Assembly (NCBI RefSeq): GCF_004337985.1
Contig: NC_043743.1
Coordinates: 1,817,882 to 1,881,881, forward strand
Direction of reading: 5' to 3'
Source: Pyricularia pennisetigena
Taxonomy: Eukaryota; Ascomycota; Sordariomycetes; Magnaporthales; Pyriculariaceae
Length of the DNA: 64,000 bases
Both the position numbers and the translations under genes were made by a program. The notes beneath the pieces are model-generated. The model was given only the letters and a program-made list of their open reading frames with translations. It did not search any database and was not told where the DNA came from. Below are positions 45,074 to 55,604 of this stretch, one piece after another (position 1 is the stretch's first letter; each line of letters opens with the position of its first letter).

Positions 45074-45134
45074 TAAAGAGTAAAAAGAGGTAGCAGCTTT
45101 GCAACAGTACAGCTCTTTCTAATTACTCTTCTTC

Positions 45135-45560
45135 ATGGAGGCCAACAGCTTTGCAGCTACACTGAGCTGTGCACAAGCTCTTTTGTGGCAACCGGATACG
45201 CAACTGGGACGGAGATTCGACTCAGCGCTTGAGTATGTCCTCTGCAGCTTTGCAGCCCGATTTATCTATGCGCATCCATCTCTGATCTTGCTAGTAGTAC
45301 TCCTTGCGCTGAGGGTATCTCCAAACATAGGGCCGTCCCGTCCTCATCGAGGAAACTTCGCTCGACGACGGTATGTTCCCCAGCTTTTCCTCCCGCAAAT
45401 ATCCCCAAAAATAACAGTTGTGTATTGTAATTCCACCTCTTTAAGCAATGGACTTCGGCATCAGGCATCGAACAAGCTTCAATCGGTCAAGACGCACCAT
45501 GGTGGGTTCTGTTTTATTCCCGTCGGAATCGTCGTCGCTCGGGTGGTTCGTTCGAAGTAG
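45135..45560 (+). CDS. Doubtful ORF, 141 aa
   Basis: ATG at 45135 opens 141 codons with one hydrophobic stretch (PSLILLVVLLALRV, about residues 48-61). No signal peptide, domain or homologue is recognised, and no neighbouring context supports it. It could be a lineage-specific gene but is as likely chance in this spacer. Confidence 0.2.
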   Translation: MEANSFAATLSCAQALLWQPDTQLGRRFDSALEYVLCSFAARFIYAHPSLILLVVLLALRVSPNIGPSRPHRGNFARRRYVPQLFLPQISPKITVVYCNSTSLSNGLRHQASNKLQSVKTHHGGFCFIPVGIVVARVVRSK

Positions 45561-47442
45561 TTTATCGGGATCGTGGAGTCGTCTAGTGGGTGTTGCGATG
45601 CGCGCAACGAGAATTCGTGGGAGTTGGGATTGTCGCTAACAAAAGCCAGATGTTCTAATTCCAGACTAAGAAAGATAGGTTCATGATCGCGACACTGCAG
45701 GCAGGTACACCAAGCCAAGCAGTCTGTCAAGTACAATAGGGAAGGCGGTGAGTCAATCAGTACAATAGCTACGTTGCTTTATTGAGACTTCAACGGCTGA
45801 CACGATTACCTATGCGGGTTACAGAAGCAGGGGGGGTACCTTGCGGTGCCCGCCTCCCCATGCAGCTCATGGTAGTTCTTTCAAGTATAGTTAGTGACTT
45901 ACAGGGAAGGTACCTAATTACCTAGCAGGCGGAAATGTGGCTACTACTACAGATCTAGTCTAATGTGGGACTTTTGGCTTCTGCTGCCTTAGGTTCACGC
46001 TTCATTACGATGGATACGGTCCACGCCAAGACAAGGAAGAAGACCACCAACCCGCCCCAAAGCAGCTGACTAAGAAGTCTGTGTGGGCTAAGTGTGTGCC
46101 TCGGCAAATGCGAGCGTGTCAGTCAGTCGAGATCGGCGCCACGCCGAGTCCGCGTGGCGTCGGCTTTCAACGTAGAGGGATTGTCCGGCTTCCTGTTACA
46201 TTCTCCCCAAAGACAAAAAAAAAAATGAACACTACAACATTCTTATAGTGTTTGGGAAAACGAGCGTTGAGAAAGAAGTTCGGACTCTATACGCCTGACG
46301 ACCAAGAGCCGACTTTTCGTGACGAGCAGTAGACGCACGCATTCATTCGACTTTGCGAGGGGCGCAAGAATCCCTGCTGGACCTCACGTGTTAAGCACGT
46401 GCAGACAAAGTGCCAGACGAATATCAAAAAAAGAGAGTCAGGGGTATAAGGGGTATAAGGACGACTTGGACGAGGACTACCAAGACAAACGCAAATACTC
46501 GGCCGAGCTACTGTACCTCGAGGCTCGCTTCATCAGCTTTTGGAATCTTGGATTGGGAGTCAGTGTTGTCCAAGGCCTGGCCAACCTTGGACCAGTGTTT
46601 CGGGGGAAGCCTGGGGTGGTCAACTTTGGGGGATGGACTTTGAGTGAGACCGTCAGCCGCAAGTTGGACGACCGACCTGGTCAATTTTGCGCCTTCCTCG
46701 TTGAGAATTCTAAACTGGCCGGCCGCCTTCTACGAGCGCGTCACCCCTTTTGGACCAAGGGCACATGGTGACGTCTTGATCTCCGGCATCTGGCTCTGAC
46801 TGGCTGAGAGAGCGAGAACCTCTCCGGTCCAGAAACCATAGCAACCGACGAGCAGCATCTTTTCATTTGCTATTGTCGTGCTATTGAGGCTTTGGAAAGA
46901 CTCCGCCAGCTGCAAACTTTTCTCTTTTGGGAACTGATTCCAAAAATTATAAAATCCCCCCTTTCTCCCCGTCTCCTGGTCTGTCACCCGTCAGTTATCC
47001 TCTCACCAGTTACCGAACTTTTCTCGTTTCAACCTCTGCTCGTCTAATCAAATTAAGCACCAGAAGTCACTGCTCGTTTGCCAAAGACTACTTGGACATA
47101 TCTCTTGCGCTGTCCTAGCAACAAACATATCGTCGCCTACTACCAAGACTTCGCCTAAATACCACCGTTCGGACTAGAGATCCCGCTACGTTCGTGGTTA
47201 TTACATCCTTCAAGGCTATCTGTAAGCTTTTACGTGTTTTTCTTTTTCTTTTTTTTTTTTTTTTCTCTTTTCTGTCCCTTTGTTTGCCTTGGTTTTTGGA
47301 ACCAAGCATAGCTGGTGTTTGTATGTCCCCTACCTTTGTATTTGAAAAGTACGAACAGTAAGTCTAACAAATCCTAATCGCAGTCGCCGAGAGTAAACAA
47401 GAGCTTCAAGGACCGTCCCGAAACCTTGAAAAAGCAACAAAC
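45561..47442. other. Intergenic spacer, PEX20 promoter and leader
   Basis: The last 400 bp are CT-rich with a T run at 47243-47265, and may contain the PEX20 leader. A protein-like plus-strand stretch at about 46490-46690 (LEARFISFWNLGLGVSVVQG) lacks a proper start and splice sites. Confidence 0.45.
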
Positions 47443-48640
47443 ATGTCCGGCCAGGACAACATGTGCGGGGGTGCAAACCCCCTGAAGTCCTTCCAGGACC
47501 AGATTGGCAGAGATCGCTCTCTGCACCAGGACCGTGCCGTCAACAACGGCACCCCATCTACTGTAAGTTTGACACTATTCTCTTTGTCTTTTCTGTCTCT
47601 TGCCCTCCCAAGTCTCTAACCAGGTCCTGGTCGGTTTCCAGAGCTTCCGGTCGGGCCTTGGTCAGACCACCACCAACGGCGACCAAGAGTTCGCCAACTT
47701 CCAGGCCGGCATGGCCAACCTTCCCTCCCTCCCCGCCATGCCCACGCATCTCAACGGTCCCATCCAGGGACACCCGTCTCCATTTGCTGCCCTCGGCCCG
47801 CGCCCGCAGCCCGCCCCCGCCCCCGCCAACGTCGCGGCCGTCAGCCCCAACTGGGCTGAAGAGTTCCGCCAGCTCCAGGCCAACATGGTTCACGCTGCCC
47901 CTGCCCCCGTCCCGGCACACGGTCTGATGTCTGCCCCTCCCCCTCCCCATGGTATCATGTCTGCCCCCGCCCCTGCCATGGGATTCAACACGGCTGCACG
48001 GTTCAACCCAATGTTCCAGCAGCAGCACATGGCCATGGTCCCCGCCCAGGCCCAGAGCACCGTCCCCGCCTCCGCCGCCGCCGAAGAGGCTGAGCATCCC
48101 CTGGTCAAGGATGCATTCGATGCCCAGTTCGCACAGGTCGAGGCCAACCAGGAGGCAGTAGACCACCTCCAACGCCACGAGGGCTCGTTTGAGGACGAGA
48201 TGAACCAGTGGATGCAAGAGCAAGAGTCCGGCCCACCCATGACCGCCGAGGAGCAAGAGGCTGCCATCGAGCAGTTCCACGACGAGCGCATGACGATGAT
48301 TGCCGACGCGCAAGACAATGTCGAGCACGAGACCAACCAGGCCAGAGACGGCCTCGAGAACATCAACGACGACGACGACGACGACGTCAATGCCCTGGCC
48401 GACGACATGGCTAAGACCCATGTCGATGACCTGCGCCGCACCGCTGGCGAGATTGTCGGCCGTCTGGGGGACGCGCCCCAGTACCAGCAGTCCACCTTCC
48501 TAACCCTCATGCGCAACATCATGGAGGGCAACGTGACCGTCGACGAGGCACAAGAGGGCTTCGTCACTACCAACGACCGCCAGCCGTATACCGGCCACCT
48601 CGAGGACGCTGCGCCCGAGAACAAGCAGGAGAAGAAGTGA
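47443..48640 (+). CDS. PEX20: PEX20, PTS2 import co-receptor
   Basis: Exons 47443-47562 and 47642-48640, 372 aa. The intron is 79 nt (GTAAGT, CTCTAAC branch, TTTCCAG). A second in-frame acceptor 18 nt earlier would add VLVGFQ but overlaps the branch site. PEX20 partners PEX7 to import PTS2 cargo into peroxisomes in filamentous fungi. Signs: the N-terminal Cys block MCGGANPLKSFQ with the conserved Cys used for receptor recycling, RDRSLHQDR, a WAEEF (WxxxF) PEX14-binding motif at about 111-115, and the C-terminal PEX7-binding region (FLTLMRNIMEGNVTVDEAQEG). The middle is Pro/Ala-rich and disordered, with an Asp run near 48367-48386. The upstream Met (MSGQDN) was chosen; MCGG at 47461 is possible. 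Confidence 0.92.
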
Positions 48641-51252
48641 AGGTCGGACGGAGACGTCCCTGTCGATGTGGTGAGGACTATCAGGAGGACGTCGTCTTGC
48701 TGTGAGTAAAATACTGCTCAAACAGAAAAACAGAGACATACATGATCCCCTGTACATAGAACAAAAAAAGAAACCGCACACAAACAACCCGCAATACGCT
48801 TTGATACCCCAGAAAGAGGACAAGCACCTGCCTAGTCTACTACATACAATGCATACATGCCGCTTTGGTGGCCACCCATTAGTTCTAGACCCGCTTCTTG
48901 ACAGTGATGATTTTATTAACCTACCACATCACGAACCCTTTTAAAGGGCCACTGCATCAGTAGTGCGAGGGCCTTCCCTGAAGCTATCCTTTATGGTGGC
49001 AAGGCCGCCTAGTTCCCTCTGCCATGCTCCTAGTCCTCCCGGCAATGGAGTGCCATTGTGTGTGGCCTTCTCTAGGGCTTAGTAGGTATCTGGAGCCTGG
49101 GGTGCGTGTCCTACATCCGCTCTTTTACATACAAGTCCTCTGTAGGCTCAAGGAAGCGTATAGAGTCGATTGGTTCGTGTCCCTACGGCTGCGTCGTTCA
49201 TCTGGAAAGTAGTCGGGTTATTTTTGTTTTGTGATTTTTTTGATTTTGAACCCCCCCTCCCCCCAGCCGTACGCCCCGCAGTCGTCCCCGTGCATAACAG
49301 CAAATATGTCCTCCATCCCGTATATGTTCCGCTGCTCAGTTGCTAACAGCTGTTCCTCCGCTCTCTCCCTGCGTCCTGCCAGCCGCCCAAGAACTGCGAG
49401 ACCTTGCCGAGGAGGCCATCGGCCTGGCAAAGTTCCACTCGCCTCTACCTTCGCCGGCGGCTCGGCCGCCCATCTAGCAGGTCCCTCCGCCGTCACGGTG
49501 GTCTCGAGGACCTGGCCATCGCTTGCTCAGCCTCTGGCCAACGGCTTTGGGCAGTTCATACTGTGGCGCGTTTTGCTGTGGGATCGGAATCTCTTGTGGT
49601 AAGCGTGGTGTGCGCGTGTAAGTGGTCGATCGAATTTGGGGGAGGTTGTGTTTGAGTGTAGTTGTGCTTAGTAATAAAATGGTTTATTACTTAAGCTTGT
49701 ATTTAGACCGCTCCTGTAGCATGTAGGATAGATTTGTGGACGCCTTTGGGACTTTGATATGGAATCGCTTGGTATGCTGTACATGTCCCCGTGTTGCTTC
49801 TTGTCGCCCTCATGGAATGGTGCGTCTTTCGCTTGTTAAATACGAGCTTCAGCGTGTCTTTGCATACTTGCATACCGAACTCTGTCAATATATATTTCGG
49901 TTGGAAACCGGAACCTTGCCGTCGCGTATCGGACAAGTCCACAAGACTTTAAACATTTAGAACAGGTGACGAAGCAGGCGGTCTCTATCCTCGGACTGAA
50001 TATGGAGGGAAACTGCGAAAGAACATGTGCCCGTAGGAGTCTTGACTCCCTCCCAACACTTATAACAAGATATCCACAGCGTTTCCATACCACCTCGCGG
50101 CTGCATATTCCTCGATATTGATAATGCGTCAAGACATTGTAGGTCTGGGCAGCGGCGGGACGTAGAATACAGGTCGGAGTATTCGAGTATCGACGTTGCA
50201 AGCTACACTCGTTGGCGTCCATAAGCTCCAGGATCTCCTAGCCGCAGCGGCAGTTTGTCTCTTGGCCGTCTTTGCCGGACAAGACTGGCTCGCGGTGGTC
50301 GAAAGAGGTTCGCAGACGCTTGGTATTTCGGACCGTCGGTGTGCATGACCACCGATGCCGGATCCCTGAGCGGCGTCCCCGGTAGTGATCTTTGCTTGCT
50401 GTCCTATATCAAAACCAACATTAGCAAAAGCCGCCTCTAGAGCTAGCTGTGCTTGCGTATGAGGATTGTTATTTTTTATGCGACAAGAGGGAACTTACAA
50501 TGTCATATCCTGCGGCGGTGTACTAGCAATTCGAGCCTTGTGTACCAGATCAGTATTCGCCTGCCATGGCGGATAGAATTTACGGGGATGGTGAGTTGGA
50601 ATAATCATTATTTGCTTCCATATCCATAGGAGCTGCCTAAACCGCTGACAGAAAAGAACAAGATGGCATGTTTGGTGTTTCTGTAGGCGTCCGTGGGAGC
50701 TTTGCACTTGTCGACCGAGGTAGTTCCAAAGATTCTTGATGTTTTTGTGTCAAGGCTTTTGTGCTCTCCACAAAAGGATGGTAAAAGGCTACTAACAGTC
50801 GTCATGGCATGGAGGACGTTCTCCTCTTTGTGCTATTTCATGACGAAAAATCCGGTTTCTCTCAAGAGCTGTCAGCATCCCTTCTTGATTCTGTGTAGGG
50901 ACCGCGCCAGACTTGTATATGCTGTCACAAACAGATATGCACATCACCGGCAGAATCTACGAACCTCTGCTGATCCCGGGATTGAACTTTTTATAGCACT
51001 AACAGAGGACAAGGGGCTCCGCAGCTTGGTATCACGGTTTTTGTCGTATTTGTATTTACAACCCCTGTTTTAACGGCTTGTTTGTATATGCCGATATTGC
51101 TTGTATGGCTTGGCTGCTGTCTCGATCGTCCTTATCCGGTTCGCAAACAACTAGCGGGCAACCTTTATCACCACCGGACTTTGTTTCCATGCTCGTCTAC
51201 TTGAGCCCTTTGACAGCGTTGGCCAAGTCGAGCCCAGCTTTCATCTTTCCTC
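48641..51252. other. Intergenic stretch, 2.6 kb
   Basis: No complete gene. One coding-like fragment at 49385-49477 (30 codons, with AQELRDLAEEAIGLAKFH) follows a CAG and ends in TAG, possibly an exon or relic. Other frames (49836-50222 minus, 50693-51073 plus) have no recognisable domain. Confidence 0.45.
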
Positions 51253-52328
51253 TCACTGGAGCCTGGCCAAGTCTTTCTCCGTCTTGGCCAGCTCCTTCCA
51301 TCGAGCCAAGACAGGAGTACGTTTTGCGTTGTCATAGAACCCGGTTTGCTGGAGCCAGAGGACCACGTCCTGTCCCAGGTCTCCGTCCGTGGCCACCCAT
51401 GGGATTTCAACATTCTTGGTGTCTTTATGCTCTTCGGTCTTCCTACTACTGGCCATGGGCTTTTCCGTCTCCCTTTCGCCGCACTCTTTGGCGCACGACG
51501 CTTGGGCATTGCGTTCCTGGAATTTCTCTGGGCCTTGGGGAGTGTTGTCCAGCATGTCGTACTGGATGTGTGTGTGGCCCTGGGGTGATTCTGGGCAGTA
51601 AACCGGGATCGGATATGTTGACACAGGTGGCTGCTTGATTACCCTCGGGGTAATGGGAAGTTCTGTAGCTGGTTTCTCGGTCTCGGTCTTTCTCGCTTGC
51701 AATCCGGACATTTCAGAAGTATTCTTGGGATTGCAGTCTTTAGCTTGTGGCTTCAGGATGGTCTGCCTGAGCGCCTTGGTTTGCTTGACTTTCTCCCTGA
51801 GCTCACGAGCCGGAGTGTTCATTTGCAGCTATGCCCGCGAATACAAAGTTAGCTTAGATATAGGAAGGACATGGCTCGCTGATTGTTCTTGGATGTGGGT
51901 AACACCAGTGACTCTTTTCAGAGTTGGTGATGTTTCCAGGGGGTATCGTAAGGGAGGCTTTGGGTTAGAAGAAAATAAATCTTCTTGTTGCGCATTCCTC
52001 GAGAACCATCACAACCTAGCTTCATGCTCAGGGGAAGGGGTCGTATATTCTGCAGGTTGTCACTCACCCTAGATAGATTCTGGCTTGTATTGCCACAGGA
52101 TAGCGTGGTGTCCTGTTCCTGGGGGATTTCGTCATAGATCACTTCCTCCTCGACAATGTTCTCTTGATTAGGGTCAAGACCTGGTCCTGCAAATTGCTCC
52201 ATGGGTAGCTGCTGAGAAAACATCTGATGACCTGGCTCGGTCTGCATAAAGTTGTTTGGGGAACAATGAGGAAAGCCGTTGTTGAAGCCATTGTAGCCGT
52301 CGAAGCCCCCAAACTGATTGTGCGACAT
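51253..52328 (-). CDS. Unrecognised two-exon protein, 278 aa
   Basis: Exons 52328-52068 and 51828-51253. The 239-nt intron has GTGAGT, an AGCTAAC branch site and GCATAG, phase 0, joining NTSQNLSR to LQMNTPARELREK. The start MSHNQFGGFDGYNGF is ATG. The protein is polar and Gln/Pro-rich. Near the C-terminus, DVVLWLQQTGFYDNAKR then RWKELAKTEKDLARLQ recalls a short motif seen before coiled coils in fungal-specific proteins (weak recollection). The frame stops at TGA right after LARLQ. A neighbouring frame continues with GKMKAGLDLANAVKGLK, so the 3' end may be frameshifted. A promoter-side A-rich stretch lies at 52506-52530. Confidence 0.62.
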
Positions 52329-52853
52329 TTCAACAGGTTGGGTAAAGTACCGAGATAGATAGCAGATCAGGAAACTAAAGGAGAGGAGACTCTGTCGATA
52401 GGCAAGCTGGATAGAGACCAGGGAGATAATTCCTGTTGATCTGTTGTGTGTGTTGTGGGATGTGGTACAGTAGAAATGCTGAGTAACTTGATCCAGTCAT
52501 GTAAAGAATAAAAAGAAAGAAGAAAAAAAGGATGAACTAACAAGTGCCAAAGAAAAGGCCATGGAGAAGGTAATTTTTACCACCAAACAGGCCGATAACC
52601 CAGTCACAGATAGAGCCTACACAGGGAACGCAAGGCTCAGACCTTGAATTTCTCTCAGTTTCGTCATTTTCTCTTTTTATTTTTTTTTTTTTTTTCTTCA
52701 TCCACACTACAACGGTTACGTATGGGACAACAATCGACATCCACGATATACGATCAAACTCGAAGGGATCATATACTTCAGCACCGCTTCAATGTTGATT
52801 ATCTGCATTCTTGGTTCCCATCACGCTGCCGACTTTCAGCTAACTCAATTGCC
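52329..52853. other. Intergenic spacer
   Basis: Promoter of the 278-aa gene and 3' flank of GPI18. Contains a T tract at 52681-52696. Nothing else seen. Confidence 0.5.
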
Positions 52854-54621
52854 TCAGGCTGGTGGGAGAAAGGACGAAAACAAGACTGCCTGGATGGCGG
52901 CGTACATGACCATAAAAGTCACAACCCCCTGCCCGAAGCCCCCAGCATTTTTGTCACCCGCAAGAAGTTGCGCTAACCACCAATACCAGACAGGGTAGCC
53001 TGAAGAAAGACGGGTGATGATTTGAACGTGATAGCTCGTCAGAGCCATCACGGCAAGAATCATCTGTGCCGCAGCAAGAGCCTTGACCAGATCGGCCATG
53101 TCACCTGTGGCGGCGATTTTGAAGCCCTCGGCGGATTCTCCAGACGATGCGATAACCATATCCCATCCCGATCTAATCAGAATATACAACATTGGTGCTG
53201 CCAGCAGGAACAGAGGCGCGTTGGAAATGGTCCAGTATTGGAAAAGGCCGGTGCCCCTGGTATAGGTCAGTCAATCATTTATTACTTCGCCGCGCAAACA
53301 CAANNNNNNNNNNNNNNNNNNNNNNNNNNNNNNNNNNNNNNNNNNNNNNNNNNNNNNNNNNNNNNNNNNNNNNNNNNNNNNNNNNNNNNNNNNNNNNNNN
53401 NNNNNNNNNNNNNNNNNNNNNNNNNNNNNNNNNNNNGGGGGGGGGGGAGAAAAGCCACTGACCAGTATGTGCGTTGCACAAACGAGTATATGCTAGGAAT
53501 AGTCTGGCCGCACCACTCCGGGCGACTGAGGCCCTCTGCCAACGGCTCAATGCAGTACCGGGTGTACGCGACCCACTGCGGCCAGGCCGATCCCGCAGCG
53601 ATGCAGAGGCCCGCGACGCCGAGCACGAGCACGCGTCTCAAGCCGACCAGCGACGGCTTGGACGAGAAGCGCAGGCAGTCACGGCAGAACGCATAGGCAA
53701 ACGGCACGCCGTTCAGCAGGCCGTTGGTCCGAAACGTGGTGGCCCGGCCGAGCAGGAACCCGGACACGATGACGGCGCCGTCCTTCTTCAGCCTCCCTCC
53801 GTACGCGGCATCGGAGCTCTGGCTCACGGCGAAGAGGTACAGCCCAAAGAAGGACATGTACGAGAACCCGGCCTCGGCGTACGGGGCCGAGAGGAACAGC
53901 CCGGCGGGGGACAGCACGTGCAGACACGCTGCGACGAGAGCCTGGTGCTGGTCACCCAACACGAGGGCACCGAGCCGGTAGAGCGCTAGCGAGGAGAGGA
54001 GGTGAGACACGTGCGCGACGATGACGCCCACAGTCGCTATAGCTTGAAGGCCGCCATTGAGGAGTAAACCAACAGCATTGAGTCCTGATAAAGAGCCGGA
54101 TTTTTTTTTTTTTTTCAAAATCATCAGCCGATAAATCTAAATGCTCGTGGCGGCTGCATGTATCCAGGGGTGACTTATACAACTAGCTCAAGCTACGTGT
54201 GTGTTGCGTGTATATGGTAGTGCCCGATGCGGACAACCAAGTATAAGACGGAAAGATTTTGCATATATAAAAAGATAAAATAAAAAAAGTAAAAATAAAA
54301 TAAAAATCAAACAACCATACCTCGAAGCGCTCGTGTAATTATGCGTGGCAGCCCCTCGCCAAAAGCCCACTCCTGCTCAAAGACGTAGCCGCGCTGCGCC
54401 TGCTGCACGAAATAAATAACATCCCAGCTCGACAGGCGCGCGAGGAACATGGATGACGACGAGTTGGAAGCCGGCGCCAGCAGAAGGCTTGCCGACGTGT
54501 CATATGCGGGGCCGACCAGCGCGCTGCCAGCCGCGACAAGCAGCAGTGCGGCCTTCCATAGCGCGAACAGACGCACGATCGTCCAGGTTGGCGACGACGG
54601 GCCGGCGATTGTTGCCAGCAT
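52854..54621 (-). CDS. GPI18: GPI18, GPI mannosyltransferase 2 (PIG-V)
   Basis: Exons 54621-54321, 54084-53463 and 53256-52854, 441 aa (the yeast protein is about 430). The enzyme adds the second mannose to the GPI anchor precursor in the ER lumen. Intron 1 (236 nt, GTATGG to ATCAG; G|GA) contains A/T runs. Intron 2 (GTCAGT to ACCAG; TG|G = Trp) contains a 133-N gap, so the coding sequence is complete. Family signs: YDTSASLLL and LARLSSWDVIYFVQQAQRGYVFEQEWAFGEG in the first luminal loop with the conserved Trp-Asp, then SPAGLFLSAPYAEAGF, RTNGLLNG and the C-terminal LFQYWTISNAPLFLLAAP. Many membrane segments. The promoter lies in the 955-N gap just upstream. Confidence 0.92.
53304..53436. other. 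Assembly gap, 133 N, inside GPI18 intron 2
   Basis: A run of N followed directly by eleven G at 53437-53447. It lies wholly between the intron's donor and acceptor. Confidence 0.98.
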
Positions 54622-54649
54622 TGTGTTGCGCGCTACTTTTTTTTTTTTT

Positions 54650-55604
54650 NNNNNNNNNNNNNNNNNNNNNNNNNNNNNNNNNNNNNNNNNNNNNNNNNNN
54701 NNNNNNNNNNNNNNNNNNNNNNNNNNNNNNNNNNNNNNNNNNNNNNNNNNNNNNNNNNNNNNNNNNNNNNNNNNNNNNNNNNNNNNNNNNNNNNNNNNNN
54801 NNNNNNNNNNNNNNNNNNNNNNNNNNNNNNNNNNNNNNNNNNNNNNNNNNNNNNNNNNNNNNNNNNNNNNNNNNNNNNNNNNNNNNNNNNNNNNNNNNNN
54901 NNNNNNNNNNNNNNNNNNNNNNNNNNNNNNNNNNNNNNNNNNNNNNNNNNNNNNNNNNNNNNNNNNNNNNNNNNNNNNNNNNNNNNNNNNNNNNNNNNNN
55001 NNNNNNNNNNNNNNNNNNNNNNNNNNNNNNNNNNNNNNNNNNNNNNNNNNNNNNNNNNNNNNNNNNNNNNNNNNNNNNNNNNNNNNNNNNNNNNNNNNNN
55101 NNNNNNNNNNNNNNNNNNNNNNNNNNNNNNNNNNNNNNNNNNNNNNNNNNNNNNNNNNNNNNNNNNNNNNNNNNNNNNNNNNNNNNNNNNNNNNNNNNNN
55201 NNNNNNNNNNNNNNNNNNNNNNNNNNNNNNNNNNNNNNNNNNNNNNNNNNNNNNNNNNNNNNNNNNNNNNNNNNNNNNNNNNNNNNNNNNNNNNNNNNNN
55301 NNNNNNNNNNNNNNNNNNNNNNNNNNNNNNNNNNNNNNNNNNNNNNNNNNNNNNNNNNNNNNNNNNNNNNNNNNNNNNNNNNNNNNNNNNNNNNNNNNNN
55401 NNNNNNNNNNNNNNNNNNNNNNNNNNNNNNNNNNNNNNNNNNNNNNNNNNNNNNNNNNNNNNNNNNNNNNNNNNNNNNNNNNNNNNNNNNNNNNNNNNNN
55501 NNNNNNNNNNNNNNNNNNNNNNNNNNNNNNNNNNNNNNNNNNNNNNNNNNNNNNNNNNNNNNNNNNNNNNNNNNNNNNNNNNNNNNNNNNNNNNNNNNNN
55601 NNNN
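54650..55604. other. Assembly gap, 955 N
   Basis: Begins right after a T run (54637-54649), 28 bases upstream of the GPI18 start codon. Anything it contains is unknown, including the GPI18 promoter. Confidence 0.98.

Larger units (their letters stand above)
42773..45134. other. SEC13 5' region and repeat-bearing spacer
   Basis: The left part probably contains the SEC13 leader, its ATG-only exon and a long first intron. Plus-strand frames (43346-43861, Cys-rich; 44309-44578, 89 aa; 44830-45093, 87 aa from the tandem repeat) begin with ATG but show no domain and I do not call them genes. The right part holds a tandem repeat and an inverted repeat described separately. Confidence 0.45.

Noticed and set aside
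46319..46771. 150-codon plus-strand frame before PEX20
   Set aside because: No ATG start, no acceptor found that would explain one, and no recognised domain; kept only as a coding-like remark.
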